A stretch of DNA of 64,000 nucleotides from Azospirillaceae bacterium. GTDB lineage: Bacteria > Pseudomonadota > Alphaproteobacteria > Azospirillales > Azospirillaceae. Each line of letters starts with the position of its first letter. Positions within the stretch are counted from its first letter, which is position 1. A model generated the notes under the pieces. That model made no database searches and was not told the DNA's origin. It saw nothing but the letters and a program-made list of their open reading frames with translations. Both the position numbers and the translations under genes were made by a program. The DNA is taken from contig JARLIO010000034.1 in NCBI GenBank assembly GCA_031291675.1, positions 496,001 through 560,000 of the forward strand, read 5' to 3'. This document shows positions 43,046 through 53,038 of the stretch, in pieces.

Positions 43046-45793
43046 ATGTTCGGTGCCATCGCCCGTAAATTGTTTGGCAGCGCCAACGATCGCGTCATCA
43101 AGGGATTCAAGAAATCCGTCGATGCGATCAATGCGCTGGAACCGTCCATGACCGTGCTGTCAGACGAGGCGCTGCGCGCCCGTACCGACCTGCTGCGCGG
43201 ACGGCTGGCCCAGGGCGAGGACATCAATGACATCCTGCCCGACGCCTTCGCCACGGTGCGTGAAGCCGCCCGCCGGGTCCTGGGTCAGCGGCCGTTCGAC
43301 GTCCAGTTGATGGGCGGTATCGTCCTGCATCAGGGCCGCATCGCCGAGATGCGCACCGGCGAGGGCAAGACCCTGGTCGCAACCCTGCCCGTCTATTTGA
43401 ACGCCCTTTCCGGCAAGGGGGTTCATGTCGTCACCGTCAACGATTATCTGGCCGCCCGCGACAGCGAATGGATGGGCCAGATCTACCGCTTCCTCGGCTT
43501 GACGGTCGGCTGCATCGTCCATGGCAAGTCCGACGAAGAGCGCCGCGACGCCTATGCCTGCGATGTCACCTACGGCACCAACAACGAATATGGTTTCGAC
43601 TATCTGCGCGATAACATGAAGTTCCGCCTGAGCGAGATGGTCCAGCGGCCCTTCAATTTCGCGATCGTCGATGAGGTCGACTCGATCCTGGTCGACGAGG
43701 CGCGCACCCCGCTGATCATCTCCGGCCCCTCGACCGACACCTCCGAACTTTACACCCTGCTGAACGGCCTGATCCCCAGTCTGGTGGAAGAGGACTGGGA
43801 GCGGGACGAGAAGAACCGCACCGTCAACCTCACCGAGGTCGGCACTGAAAAGGTCGAGCAGTTGCTGCGCGCCAATGGCGCCATCAAGACCGGCTCGCTC
43901 TACGACATCCAGAATATCGCGCTGGTTCACCACGCCCAGCAGGCGCTGCGCGCCCATACCCTGTTCCAGCGCGACAAGGATTACATCATCAAGGACGGCA
44001 AGGTCGTCATCATCGACGAATTCACCGGCCGCATGATGCCGGGCCGCCGCTATTCCGACGGCCTGCACCAGGCGCTGGAGGCCAAGGAACGCGTCGTGAT
44101 CGAACCCGAGAACCAGACCCTGGCCTCGATCACCTTCCAGAACTATTTCCGCCTCTACCCCAAGCTTGCCGGCATGACGGGCACCGCCCTGACCGAAGCG
44201 GCCGAATTCGCCGAGATCTACAATCTCGACGTCGTCGACATGCCGACCAACCTTCCGGTGCAGCGCCAGGATTACGACGACGAGGTCTATCGCAGCGCCC
44301 GCGAGAAATACGAGGCGATCATCAAGCTGATCGAGGAATGCCGGGAACGCCTGCAGCCCGTGCTGGTCGGCACGATTTCCATCGAAAAGTCAGAGCTGCT
44401 GGCGGATCTGCTGAAGGCCAAGAAGATCCCTCATCATGTCCTCAACGCCCGCTACCACGAGCAGGAGGCGACGATCATCGCCCAGGCCGGGCGGATCGGC
44501 GCGGTCACGATCGCGACCAACATGGCCGGCCGCGGTACCGATATCCAGCTCGGCGGCAATCTCGATATGCGCATCGCCATCGAACTCAAGGATGTCACCG
44601 ACCCCGCCGAACGGGAGCAGCGGATCGCCGCGATCCGGGCCGAGATCGAGGTGGCGCGGGAGAAGGTGCGCCAGGCCGGCGGCCTTTACGTGATCGGAAC
44701 CGAACGCCACGAATCGCGCCGGATCGACAACCAGTTGCGCGGCCGCGCCGGTCGCCAGGGCGATCCCGGGGCCTCGAAATTCTTTCTGTCGCTCGAAGAC
44801 GATCTGATGCGGATCTTCGGGTCCGAGCGGATGGATTCGATGCTGCAACGGCTCGGGCTGGAAGAGGGCGAGGCCATCGTCCATTCCTGGATCAACAAGG
44901 CCCTGGAGCGCGCCCAGAAGAAGGTCGAGGCGCACAATTTCGACATCCGCAAAAATCTGCTGCGCTATGACAATGTCATGAACGATCAGCGCAAGGTCGT
45001 TTACGAACAGCGCCGCGAGATCATGGATGAGGTCGACATCTCCTCAACCATCGAGGCGATGCGCCGCGAAACCATCGCACTGATGGTGGCCGAGGCGATC
45101 CCCAACAACTCCTATTCCGAGCAATGGCACGTCACCGAACTGGACGCCAAGGTGCGCAGCGTCCTGGCGCTGGACCTGCCGATTGTCGATTGGGGCAAGG
45201 AAGAGGGCATCGGCGAGACCGAGATCGAGGAACGGATCCGCCAGGCCGCCGATCAGAAAATGGCGACCAAGGCCGCGAATTTCGGCCCCGACCTGATGCG
45301 GGTCGCGGAAAAGAGTCTGCTGTTGCAGGTCCTTGACGAGCTGTGGAAAGAGCATCTGCTGATGCTCGATCATCTGCGCCAGGGGATCAACCTTCGGGCT
45401 TATGCCCAGCGCGATCCGCTGAACGAGTACAAGCGGGAAGCCTTCGAACTGTTCGAGTCGATGCTGGCGCGCCTGCGCGAAACCGTCACCAGCATGCTGA
45501 TGCATATTGAGATCAGGCCCTACCCTGCCGATGAGCCGCCGCCGGAACTGGCGCCGCGCCGCCCGCTGCCGGTGATGCGCGAACTGCGCCACGATCCCGC
45601 CCTGGCCGATGCCGACCATGATGCCGAGACCGCGCCGCTGCCCGACGGCATGGTCCGTCGCCGCGCGCCGGCCCCGGTTGCCGCCGCGACCACGGCCGAT
45701 CTGCCGGAAGGCTGGAGCCGGACCAGCCGCAATGCGCCCTGCCCCTGCGGCAGCGGCAAAAAGTTCAAGCATTGCCACGGCAAGGTGGCCTGA
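43046..45793 (+). CDS. secA: Preprotein translocase ATPase SecA
   Basis: SecA drives export of unfolded preproteins through SecYEG. The 915-residue protein is full length. Walker A MRTGEGKT is near residue 103, the DEAD-type [12 protein letters not shown] near 209, and the second nucleotide domain holds [12 protein letters not shown] and [13 protein letters not shown]. The C-terminus keeps the zinc-binding SecB-interaction motif [13 protein letters not shown]. The ATG at 43046 is followed by the usual [15 protein letters not shown]; upstream in-frame starts would add an unrelated 40-residue head. Confidence 0.97.
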   Translation: MFGAIARKLFGSANDRVIKGFKKSVDAINALEPSMTVLSDEALRARTDLLRGRLAQGEDINDILPDAFATVREAARRVLGQRPFDVQLMGGIVLHQGRIAEMRTGEGKTLVATLPVYLNALSGKGVHVVTVNDYLAARDSEWMGQIYRFLGLTVGCIVHGKSDEERRDAYACDVTYGTNNEYGFDYLRDNMKFRLSEMVQRPFNFAIVDEVDSILVDEARTPLIISGPSTDTSELYTLLNGLIPSLVEEDWERDEKNRTVNLTEVGTEKVEQLLRANGAIKTGSLYDIQNIALVHHAQQALRAHTLFQRDKDYIIKDGKVVIIDEFTGRMMPGRRYSDGLHQALEAKERVVIEPENQTLASITFQNYFRLYPKLAGMTGTALTEAAEFAEIYNLDVVDMPTNLPVQRQDYDDEVYRSAREKYEAIIKLIEECRERLQPVLVGTISIEKSELLADLLKAKKIPHHVLNARYHEQEATIIAQAGRIGAVTIATNMAGRGTDIQLGGNLDMRIAIELKDVTDPAEREQRIAAIRAEIEVAREKVRQAGGLYVIGTERHESRRIDNQLRGRAGRQGDPGASKFFLSLEDDLMRIFGSERMDSMLQRLGLEEGEAIVHSWINKALERAQKKVEAHNFDIRKNLLRYDNVMNDQRKVVYEQRREIMDEVDISSTIEAMRRETIALMVAEAIPNNSYSEQWHVTELDAKVRSVLALDLPIVDWGKEEGIGETEIEERIRQAADQKMATKAANFGPDLMRVAEKSLLLQVLDELWKEHLLMLDHLRQGINLRAYAQRDPLNEYKREAFELFESMLARLRETVTSMLMHIEIRPYPADEPPPELAPRRPLPVMRELRHDPALADADHDAETAPLPDGMVRRRAPAPVAAATTADLPEGWSRTSRNAPCPCGSGKKFKHCHGKVA

Positions 45794-45820
45794 CGACCAC
45801 AGGTCAGACGACTGTTGCCC

Positions 45821-45872
45821 GGGCGGGCCGCCGCGCCCGCTTCCTGGTGGTGGGGCGGGCCGCCGCGCCCGC
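45821..45872. terminator. Duplicated GC-rich hairpin sequence after secA
   Basis: The 20-base block GGGCGGGCCGCCGCGCCCGC occurs twice (45821-45840 and 45853-45872). Each can form a short GGGCG/CGCCC stem and the region as a whole a longer one. It lies between the convergent secA and accA genes, so a terminator role is likely. Confidence 0.5.
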
Positions 45873-45982
45873 CCGGGGGTCACGCGGACGGCGGGTTATC
45901 GCCCCGAGCGGACAAAAGGCCGCACCACGGCCGCAAAGCCGAGCCGGCTGTCTGCCCGTGCGGCTACAATCCGAAGCGCCGT

Positions 45983-46939
45983 TTACGACAGACCCTTGTG
46001 GCCCATCTCCAGGAATTTCTCGCGCCGCCGCGACCGCAGCGTGCCGGGCTCGACCCCGTCAAACTCGCGCAAAGCCGCTTCGATCGCGACCCCGAGCGCG
46101 GCGATTGTTTCGGCCGGATTGCGATGGGCCCCGCCGATCGGCTCGGTCACGATCCGGTCGATGATCTGCAGATCCTTGAGGTCCTGGGCGGTCAGACGCA
46201 AGGCCGCCGCCGCGTCCGGCGCATTGGCGGCGTTGCGCCACAGGATCGAGGCACAGCCTTCCGGCGAAATCACCGAATAGATCGCGTGTTCCAGCATCAT
46301 CACGCGATCAGCGGCGGCGATCGCGATCGCACCGCCCGATCCACCCTCGCCGATCACGGTCGCCACGACCGGAACCTTGATCTTGAGGCAGACCTCGATC
46401 GACCGGGCGATCGCCTCGGCCTGGCCGCGCTCCTCGGCGCCGATCCCGGGATAAGCGCCCGTGGTATCGACCAGGGAGATCACCGGCAAGTGGAACCGAT
46501 CGGCCAGCGCCATCAGCCGCTGTGCCTTGCGATAGCCCTCGGGCTTGGCCATGCCAAAATTGTGCAACACCCGGCTTTCGGTGTCGTTGCCCTTTTCCTG
46601 GCCGATCACGACGACCGCGCGACCTTGGAGCCGTCCGATCCCGCCAATGATGGCGCGATCCTCGCCGAACAGACGGTCGCCCGCCAACGGGGTGAACTCT
46701 TCGATCAAGGCATCGATATAATCGGTGGCATGGGGTCGGCCCGGATGTCGCGCGACCTGGACCTTTTGCGCCGGGGTCAGCTTGGCATAGGTCAACCGCA
46801 GCAACCGGTCGACCTTGGCCTGCAACTTGCCGACCTCGTCGGCGATGTTGATGTTGGCGTCACCGGTCAGATGGCGCAACTCCTCGATCTTGCCTTCGAG
46901 TTCAGCGATCGGTTTTTCAAATTCCAGAAAGGTCTGCAT
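45983..46939 (-). CDS. accA: Acetyl-CoA carboxylase carboxyltransferase subunit alpha
   Basis: AccA is the alpha half of the carboxyltransferase that makes malonyl-CoA for fatty acid synthesis. The 318-residue protein is standard: [19 protein letters not shown] at the start, [20 protein letters not shown], then [12 protein letters not shown] and [19 protein letters not shown]. The ATG at 46939 gives the usual [10 protein letters not shown] start; an in-frame ATG nine codons upstream is less likely. Confidence 0.96.
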   Translation of the reverse strand: MQTFLEFEKPIAELEGKIEELRHLTGDANINIADEVGKLQAKVDRLLRLTYAKLTPAQKVQVARHPGRPHATDYIDALIEEFTPLAGDRLFGEDRAIIGGIGRLQGRAVVVIGQEKGNDTESRVLHNFGMAKPEGYRKAQRLMALADRFHLPVISLVDTTGAYPGIGAEERGQAEAIARSIEVCLKIKVPVVATVIGEGGSGGAIAIAAADRVMMLEHAIYSVISPEGCASILWRNAANAPDAAAALRLTAQDLKDLQIIDRIVTEPIGGAHRNPAETIAALGVAIEAALREFDGVEPGTLRSRRREKFLEMGHKGLS

Positions 46940-47079
46940 CGGTAATTCTGTTGACTGCGAGGCCAAAGTTGGTCCCGCGCGCGCCGCGGGAGGCTGACTT
47001 CGTTACCACGGCAACCTCCCACAGCGCCATGCCGAACACCATATCAATTTGTATCCGCGGCTCGGGACGGGCCATCAGC

Positions 47080-47099
47080 CCCGCTGCCGCGGCAGCGGG
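47080..47099. repeat. Perfect 20-bp palindrome after dctA
   Basis: CCCGCTGCCGCGGCAGCGGG is a perfect palindrome located nine bases beyond the dctA stop on the minus strand. As RNA it would fold into a tight stem, so it may act as a terminator; the lack of a spacer loop makes this uncertain. Confidence 0.45.
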
Positions 47100-47108
47100 C
47101 GCCGGTGA

Positions 47109-48422
47109 TCAGATCGTTTGCAGCGTCGGTTCTTTCAGGAAGACACGATATTCCTCCAGGGCCATATCCTGATCGAATTCCCCTTCCATCTTCGAAACCA
47201 CGATCGTCGCGACGCTGTTGCCGATCAGGTTGGTGATGGCCCGGGCTTCCGACATGAACCGGTCGACTCCCAGCAACAGCGCCAACCCCTCGACGGGCAA
47301 GGCATGGGTCGCCGAGAGCGTCGCCGCCAGCGTGATGAAGCCCCCGCCGGTCACAGCCGCCGCGCCCTTCGAGGTCAGCATCAGCACCGCCAGGATCGAG
47401 ATCTGCTGCCAGATGCTGAGGTCGATATTATAGGCCTGGGCAATGAAGATGGCCGCCATCGACAGATAGATCGAGGTGCCGTCGAGATTGAAGCTGTAGC
47501 CCGTCGGGATCACCAGTCCGACCACGGTCTTGGAGCAACCGAATCGTTGCAGCTTCAGCATGATCCGCGGCAGCGCGCTTTCCGACGAGGAGGTGCCGAG
47601 GACAATCAGGATTTCCTCTTTGATATAGCGCAGCATGCGCCACAGCGAGAATCCATACGCCCGGGCGATGACGCCCAGCACGACGAAGATGAAGCCGGCC
47701 ATCGTCAGATAGATCGATACCATCAACAGCCCGAGCGACGTCAGGGACCCGATGCCGAAGGTGGCGACGGTGTAGGACATGGCGCCGAACGCCCCCAGCG
47801 GGGCGAAACGCATCAGATAGCCGATGACTCCGAACAGGGCATGGGCGACCTTTTCCAGAAAATGCTCGACCGGCTTGCCCGGTTCGCCCAAAGCCGCCAG
47901 CGCGGCGCCAAAAAACACCGAGAAGAACAGGATCTGCAGCAGATCACCCTTGGCAAAGGCGCCGACGATGTTGTCGGGCACGATGTTGACCAGGAATTCG
48001 ACAGTCGACTGGTGGCTCGCCAGATCGGCGTATTTGGCGACGTCCGCGTTCTTCGCCGCGCTCCCGGCGGTTGCCGCCACCGCGCCGATCCCGCTTCCCG
48101 GGCGGATCACATTGACGACCACCAGGCCGATCGCCAGGGCAAAAGTCGTCACCACCTCGAAATAGAGCAGGGCCCGCCCGCCGACGCGGCCAACTTTTTT
48201 CATGTCGCCGATCCCGGAAATCCCGGTCACCACGGTCAGGAAAATGATCGGTGCAATCACCATCTTGACCATGCGAATGAAGACATCACCGAGCGGGCGC
48301 ATATCGACCGCGGTTGCCGGCGCCAGCGCGCCGAGCACGACCCCGATCACAATCGCGGTCAGCACCTGAACGGTAAGATTGGTATAAAATGGCTTCCTGG
48401 CAGCAACCGACGCTCCGACCAT
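47109..48422 (-). CDS. dctA: C4-dicarboxylate/proton (or sodium) symporter DctA
   Basis: A 437-residue transporter of the DAACS family, which takes up succinate, fumarate and malate. It has about eight membrane helices and two hairpins; the first hairpin holds [16 protein letters not shown], and [19 protein letters not shown] is the helix 7 ligand and cation region. The ATG at 48422 is preceded by GGAGGAAG, an excellent site. No dctBD two-component genes are next to it. It probably supplies TCA intermediates. Confidence 0.94.
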   Translation of the reverse strand: MVGASVAARKPFYTNLTVQVLTAIVIGVVLGALAPATAVDMRPLGDVFIRMVKMVIAPIIFLTVVTGISGIGDMKKVGRVGGRALLYFEVVTTFALAIGLVVVNVIRPGSGIGAVAATAGSAAKNADVAKYADLASHQSTVEFLVNIVPDNIVGAFAKGDLLQILFFSVFFGAALAALGEPGKPVEHFLEKVAHALFGVIGYLMRFAPLGAFGAMSYTVATFGIGSLTSLGLLMVSIYLTMAGFIFVVLGVIARAYGFSLWRMLRYIKEEILIVLGTSSSESALPRIMLKLQRFGCSKTVVGLVIPTGYSFNLDGTSIYLSMAAIFIAQAYNIDLSIWQQISILAVLMLTSKGAAAVTGGGFITLAATLSATHALPVEGLALLLGVDRFMSEARAITNLIGNSVATIVVSKMEGEFDQDMALEEYRVFLKEPTLQTI

Positions 48423-48774
48423 TCCCGCTTCCTCCGCGATCTGTTTTTGACGTGCCGTTTTTCGGCCTGATACCTGAAGCGGCCTCACCCTTCCGGGTGC
48501 AGAATGTCATCGAACGCCGTCCAAGGAACAAGCGGGAATGGTTGTACAGGCCTGGACGATCGTACAAGGCGTGCGCGAACGGAATTCCGATTGACAGATC
48601 TGCTTTTCCGGCGCTGGCGCGTGGTCCCGATCGCGCCGGCGCCCGAGGCTGCGCTTTGATCGGTCACGATCAAAGCGGATCGGTGTCACAGCCGTTAGCG
48701 GCAGCGGGCCGGGCTGCCGTCACCGACTTCGATTCCGTGTTTCCGATCGGGCCCCGTAGCCGCCGCCGGCGTCC
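48423..48774. other. Intergenic region upstream of dctA with a REP-like element
   Basis: A 352-bp spacer between dctA and the 3' end of the citrate synthase-like gene, both leftward. It contains the inverted copy of the 50-bp element seen at 25302. The dctA promoter must lie here, but I could not identify a -24/-12 or -35/-10 pair with confidence. Confidence 0.55.
48632..48681 (-). repeat. REP-like element, family 1, copy B
   Basis: Inverted copy of 25302-25351 with three mismatches in 50 bases. The hairpin CGCTTTGATCG / CGATCAAAGCG is fully conserved (48652-48677 here). Both copies lie in gene-free spacers next to 3' or 5' gene ends. Confidence 0.75.
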
Positions 48775-49953
48775 TCAGGTTGCCGGCCGCGGTCCGACAT
48801 AGCGGGCCCGGGGTCGGATCAGCTGACCCAGGGCACGCTGCTCCAGAGCATGGGCAATCCACCCGACCGCGCGACCCGCGGCAAACAGGCCCAACGCGGC
48901 CCCTTCCGGTAGCCCCAGGCCGCGACGCAGGGCGACCAGCGCGAAATCCAGCGAGGCCCGCCGGCCCGTCAAATCAAACACGGCGTCACTGATCGCATTT
49001 GCCTGAGGAAACCGGGACCCGAGACGATCCAGGATCAGCCGCGCCCGCACATCGCCATCGGGATAAAGCGGGTGGCCGAAGCCGGGGATTTCGGCCCCCG
49101 AGTCCAGCATGCGGTGCAGCACCACCGTGTGATCGGAGTAGCCCTCAAGGTTGCGAAACAGCGCCTCCACCCGGATCGTCGTTCCGCCGTGGCGCGGTCC
49201 CGTCAAGGCCGCGAGGCCGCCGATCAGCGTGGCGCGAAGACTGGCCCCGGTCGAGGCAATGCACCGGGCCGTGAAGCACGATGCGTTCAGCTCGTGGTCG
49301 GCACACAGAATCAGGGCGCTGCGGATCAGGTCGGCACCGGTCGGGTCAAGTCCCCAAACCCAGGCGCATTGTTCGGAAATCGGCCACCGGCTGGGCGATG
49401 TTCCCAGCAAACATGCCACGAGGGTACGGACCAGCGCCCCACAACCGGCGGCGATTCGGCCGGGATCGCTCTGCCAATCGGCGGTCTGATCGTCGTCCCC
49501 GGCCGCCGCGAAACGGGACAGGAGCCAACCAGAATCATCCCGACCAAGGATGACGGATTCGCGGCGCGGGGCCGGATCGCTGTCGCCGGACGGGAAGGCA
49601 TCACGCTCCGGCATCTGCCACAGCAGCGCGGCGACGGCCTCGACGCTGTGGGCCGCGGCCAACCCGACCGCATCCTGGCCGCGATAATAGAGCCGCCCCT
49701 GCTCGATCAGCGTCAGGCCGGATTCGAGAACCGGCAGGCCCCAATCGATCGTTGCCTTGGCGATTTCCTTCGGCTTGCGCCCGCGCCGCCGCTGATGGGC
49801 CAACGCCTCGACCGCATCACGCGCATAGCGCCGCTCGCGCGGATCGGGACCCGGAAACGCCACCAGCAGACCGCGACTGACATAGGCATAGAGCGTTTGC
49901 CGCGTAACGCCCAGTCGTTGGGCCGCCGCGGTCGCCGACAGCAACTTGTCCAT
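48775..49953 (-). CDS. Citrate synthase family protein with N-terminal MerR-like HTH
   Basis: A 392-residue fusion. Residues 1-65 form a MerR/excisionase-like DNA-binding head (LLSATAAAQRLGVTRQTLYA, then ERRYARDAVEAL). The rest is a citrate synthase fold with the active-site segments ADHELNAS, GPRHGG and GFGHPLYPDGD, and a late Asp in SLDFALV, so catalysis looks possible. The first His of the usual LHADHE is Cys. GGGAGG precedes the ATG. A perfect palindrome sits 15 bases upstream and a CoA-transferase gene is divergent. I infer an enzyme, or metabolite sensor derived from one, that regulates its own locus. A housekeeping gltA is unlikely to look like this. Confidence 0.87.
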   Translation of the reverse strand: MDKLLSATAAAQRLGVTRQTLYAYVSRGLLVAFPGPDPRERRYARDAVEALAHQRRRGRKPKEIAKATIDWGLPVLESGLTLIEQGRLYYRGQDAVGLAAAHSVEAVAALLWQMPERDAFPSGDSDPAPRRESVILGRDDSGWLLSRFAAAGDDDQTADWQSDPGRIAAGCGALVRTLVACLLGTSPSRWPISEQCAWVWGLDPTGADLIRSALILCADHELNASCFTARCIASTGASLRATLIGGLAALTGPRHGGTTIRVEALFRNLEGYSDHTVVLHRMLDSGAEIPGFGHPLYPDGDVRARLILDRLGSRFPQANAISDAVFDLTGRRASLDFALVALRRGLGLPEGAALGLFAAGRAVGWIAHALEQRALGQLIRPRARYVGPRPAT

Positions 49954-49967
49954 GCCGAACCTCCCGA

Positions 49968-49983
49968 TATATTGATCAATATA
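49968..49983. promoter_or_regulatory. 16-bp palindromic operator in divergent promoter region
   Basis: TATATTGATCAATATA is a perfect inverted repeat, AT-rich in a GC-rich genome, within the 101-bp spacer between the HTH-citrate synthase gene and the CoA-transferase gene. It is 15 bases from the former's ATG. The obvious candidate binder is the HTH domain encoded next to it. Confidence 0.7.
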
Positions 49984-50054
49984 ATCAAGATTGACGATTT
50001 TTGGCAAACACGACGGAATGGCCCTGCCGGTCGGGCAAGATGGAGGGCGGAGCG

Positions 50055-51452
50055 ATGAAAGAGACCACAAACGATGCCTTTGGGCGCCTGTTGGCCACAA
50101 TCTGGGACGCCGTCGGCGGCGCGACGGCGGACCTCGAGCGGGTTCGCGTCATCGGAACCGGTGATCTGCCGTCCGCCTTTGCCGTGACCGACCTCGCCGC
50201 AGCATCGACCGCGGCGGCCGGTCTGGCGGTCTCGGAATTCTGCGCCGGTCCGGGGTCAACCGGACCGCTGGTGACGATCGACCGGCGCCTCGCGTCATTC
50301 TGGTTCGCAACGTCGCTACGCCCCGAGGGTTGGAGTCCACCGACGCCCTGGGATGCCATCGCCGGTGACTATCGCGCCGCGGATGGCTGGATCCGGCTGC
50401 ACACCAACGCCCCGGCGCACCGCAACGCCGCACTGACGGTCCTGGGGGTCGACGCCGACAAGGACCGCGTCACCGGGGCGGTCGCCTCCTGGTCCGCCGA
50501 CGGCCTGGAGAGCGCGATCGTCGCCGCGGGCGGCTGTGCGGCCCGCCTGCGCAGCGCCGCCGAATGGTCGGCACATCCGCAAGGCCAGGCGATCGCCGGC
50601 GCGCCCCTGATCGACAGCGCGCCGGGCAGTTCCGGGCCGATCCCGTCGCAATCCGTCGACGGGGCGCGCCCGCTTGCCGGGCTGAAGGTTCTCGACCTGA
50701 CCCGCGTGCTGGCGGGGCCGGTGGCCAGCCGCTTCCTGGCCGGATACGGGGCAACCGTGCTGCGCATCGACCCGCCCGATTGGGATGAACCCGGCGTGGT
50801 GCCCGAGGTCACGCTCGGCAAACGGACCGCCCGGCTCGATCTGCACCGGGGCGATGACCACGCGCAGCTCGTGGCACGACTGGCCGAAGCCAATGTCCTG
50901 ATCCATGGTTATCGGCCGGACGCCCTGTCACGGCTCGGGCTTGGTGCGGATGTCCGCCAGAAAATTCGCCCCGGTCTGGTCGATATCACGCTCAACGCCT
51001 ATGGCTGGCGCGGCCCGTGGTGTGGCCGCCGCGGCTTCGACAGTCTGGTGCAAATGAGCAGCGGTCTCGCGGATGCCGGGATGCGCCATTTCGGCAGGGA
51101 CCAACCGACACCGCTTCCGGTCCAGGCTCTCGATCATGCAACGGGCATGATGATGGCTGCCGCCGCGATCCGCGGTCTGCGGAACCAACGCCAGACCGGT
51201 CGCGGGGTCCGGGCCCGGGCGTCGTTGGCCGCGACCGCCGGGCTCCTCGCCGGCTATCCCCTGACAGCGCCCGCGCCGCTGTCAGGGGAAATCGGCGCCG
51301 ACCGTGACGAGCACCGCGAGTTCACGGCCTGGGGCCCGGCCCGGCGCCTGCGCTGGCCCCTGCGGATCGGGGCGATCCCGGTCTCATGGCATCGACCGGC
51401 GTCACCGCTCGGCATGGACACCCCGGGCTGGGGATCGGATGATCCCGAATAG
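50055..51452 (+). CDS. Family III CoA transferase (CaiB/BaiF) with permuted domain order
   Basis: A 465-residue protein. Residues from about 210 on read PLAGLKVLDLTRVLAGPVAS, the usual N-terminal beginning of CaiB/BaiF enzymes, with the GYRPDALSRLGLG motif and the catalytic Asp in GFDSLVQMSSG near 335. The first 200 residues contain DGWIRLHTNAPAHRNAALTV and a segment like the C-terminal part of ordinary members, so the two halves are in swapped order. The ATG at 50055 follows GGAGGGCGGAG; an ATG at 50040 is an alternative. It faces the HTH-citrate synthase gene across an operator, suggesting that both work on the same acyl-CoA. Confidence 0.83.
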   Translation: MKETTNDAFGRLLATIWDAVGGATADLERVRVIGTGDLPSAFAVTDLAAASTAAAGLAVSEFCAGPGSTGPLVTIDRRLASFWFATSLRPEGWSPPTPWDAIAGDYRAADGWIRLHTNAPAHRNAALTVLGVDADKDRVTGAVASWSADGLESAIVAAGGCAARLRSAAEWSAHPQGQAIAGAPLIDSAPGSSGPIPSQSVDGARPLAGLKVLDLTRVLAGPVASRFLAGYGATVLRIDPPDWDEPGVVPEVTLGKRTARLDLHRGDDHAQLVARLAEANVLIHGYRPDALSRLGLGADVRQKIRPGLVDITLNAYGWRGPWCGRRGFDSLVQMSSGLADAGMRHFGRDQPTPLPVQALDHATGMMMAAAAIRGLRNQRQTGRGVRARASLAATAGLLAGYPLTAPAPLSGEIGADRDEHREFTAWGPARRLRWPLRIGAIPVSWHRPASPLGMDTPGWGSDDPE

Positions 51453-51577
51453 CGATCTTTAATTGCAACAGTGCCAGAGATAAAGAATCGATCCGCGGGG
51501 AATCGCGGCGTCGGCACACGGAAATGGGCTAACGTGCCGCACCCAGGGGCGAACATCTCGTCACGAAGGATTGTGCC

Positions 51578-52981
51578 TTGTCTCTGCGCGCCAAACTCGT
51601 GGTGGCTCTGCTTCTCGGTTCGCTACTCTCGATCGCCCTGGTTGGCGTTGTCGCCCACATCCTCCTGATGCAGCGGTTCGACGACATTGTCATGGGCGAT
51701 GCCAGCCGGAATTTTCGCGGCGACGTCGTTTCCTACTATCGGACCTACGGCTCTTTCGAAGCCGCGCTCCGGGCTGAGCCTTTTTCCAGCTTCGTTCGGC
51801 GCCGCAGGGTGGCCCTGAATGTTGTCGCAGGCCGCGAGCCGATCGACATCGCCAATCCGGATCCCCCGGGCGAACCGCCGTCGCTATCCATCCACGAGCT
51901 GGCACGGCAGGATCCCGAAGCGGCGGTGGCGCTGGCGCCGATCACACCGGCGACCGGAACCACCGGCGATCCGAATGAGGCGAACCGCAGCGGGGGCCGC
52001 CCGTTCCATCCGCCCTTTCATTTTCTTCTGCTCGATGCCGATTTTCGCGTGGTTCTGGGCGCTGGCACGCACAAGCCTGGTGTCACCATCCCCCCGCAAG
52101 ATCGGACCCATCTGATGCCGATCCGGGTCGACGGCGCGCGGATCGGATACGCCTCGCTCGACGGCGTCATCCACTATTCGGGTCCCGATATCGACTATCT
52201 GAAGGCGATCCGGCAGGCCCTCCTGTTTGGTTGCGGTGCCGCCACGCTGTTGGCGCTTGGCCTCGGCTTCCTGATGGGCAACCGCCTGAGCGACCCGATC
52301 CGTCAGTTGATCGCCGCGGCGGGGGCCATCGAACAGGGGAAGCTGCACCAACGCGTCAAGATCCGGTCCGGCGACGAGGTCGGCACGCTGGCGCACGCCT
52401 TCAACCGCATGAGCGACGAGTTGGAACGAAATCACCGCGAGATGCAAGTCCTGAACCAAACCATCCAGCAACAGGCCGATCGTCTCAAGGAAACCAGTAT
52501 CCGCGATGCCCTGACGCAGCTCTATAACCGTCGCCATTTTGACGAGCAGGCCACGACGCTGTTCGGGCAGGCCAACCACCATGACCAATCCTTGGCTGTC
52601 ATGGTTGGCGATATCGATTTCTTCAAGACGATCAATGACCGGTTCTCTCACGCCACCGGCGACGCCGTGCTGCGGCAGATCGGCGAAATCCTGCGCATCA
52701 ACACCCGCCCGGGCGACATCATTGCCCGCTACGGCGGCGAGGAGTTCGTCGCCGCCTTCCCGGAGACCGCCATCGACCACGCGGCATCGCTGTGCGAGCG
52801 GCTGCGCCAAGCGATCGAGACCTCTCCCTGGCACACCATTCACCCCGATCTCCGGGTGACGATCAGCATCGGGCTTGACGGCAACAGGACGCTCGGCACG
52901 CTGGAAGCGATGCTGCACGCCGCCGATCAACGGCTCTACCGCGCCAAGCGCAGCGGACGCAATCGGGTCTGCTTCACCTGA
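51578..52981 (+). CDS. Membrane-bound diguanylate cyclase (sensor-HAMP-GGDEF)
   Basis: A 467-residue signalling protein that should make cyclic di-GMP. Helix 1 (about 8-30), a periplasmic sensor of about 180 residues with a Pro/Asn-rich stretch, helix 2 (about 210-230), HAMP (about 230-285), a short coiled coil and a GGDEF domain (about 305-465). The active site is GGEEF at 386-390, and the DxxF-type metal site is DIDFFKTIND. The gene starts with TTG: GAAGGA lies seven bases upstream, and the next ATG would remove helix 1. No RxxD inhibitory site is evident before GGEEF. Confidence 0.92.
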   Translation: MSLRAKLVVALLLGSLLSIALVGVVAHILLMQRFDDIVMGDASRNFRGDVVSYYRTYGSFEAALRAEPFSSFVRRRRVALNVVAGREPIDIANPDPPGEPPSLSIHELARQDPEAAVALAPITPATGTTGDPNEANRSGGRPFHPPFHFLLLDADFRVVLGAGTHKPGVTIPPQDRTHLMPIRVDGARIGYASLDGVIHYSGPDIDYLKAIRQALLFGCGAATLLALGLGFLMGNRLSDPIRQLIAAAGAIEQGKLHQRVKIRSGDEVGTLAHAFNRMSDELERNHREMQVLNQTIQQQADRLKETSIRDALTQLYNRRHFDEQATTLFGQANHHDQSLAVMVGDIDFFKTINDRFSHATGDAVLRQIGEILRINTRPGDIIARYGGEEFVAAFPETAIDHAASLCERLRQAIETSPWHTIHPDLRVTISIGLDGNRTLGTLEAMLHAADQRLYRAKRSGRNRVCFT

Positions 52982-53030
52982 GGCTCCGCGCCCCGTGGCG
53001 CAGGGTCGCCGTCGCGACCGGGACCAAGCC
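52982..53030 (+). repeat. REP-like element, family 2, copy B
   Basis: A 49-bp element directly after the diguanylate cyclase stop, matching 25367-25427 apart from a missing internal block. It contains the GGTCGC-CGTC-GCGACC hairpin. It fills the spacer between two convergent genes and may act as a terminator. Confidence 0.65.
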
Positions 53031-53038
53031 CCTCTGGA

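Noticed and set aside
45821-45872. Repeated GC-rich block considered as a CRISPR-like or mobile-element repeat
   Set aside because: Only two copies with a 12-base spacer exist, and the position between convergent genes fits a terminator.
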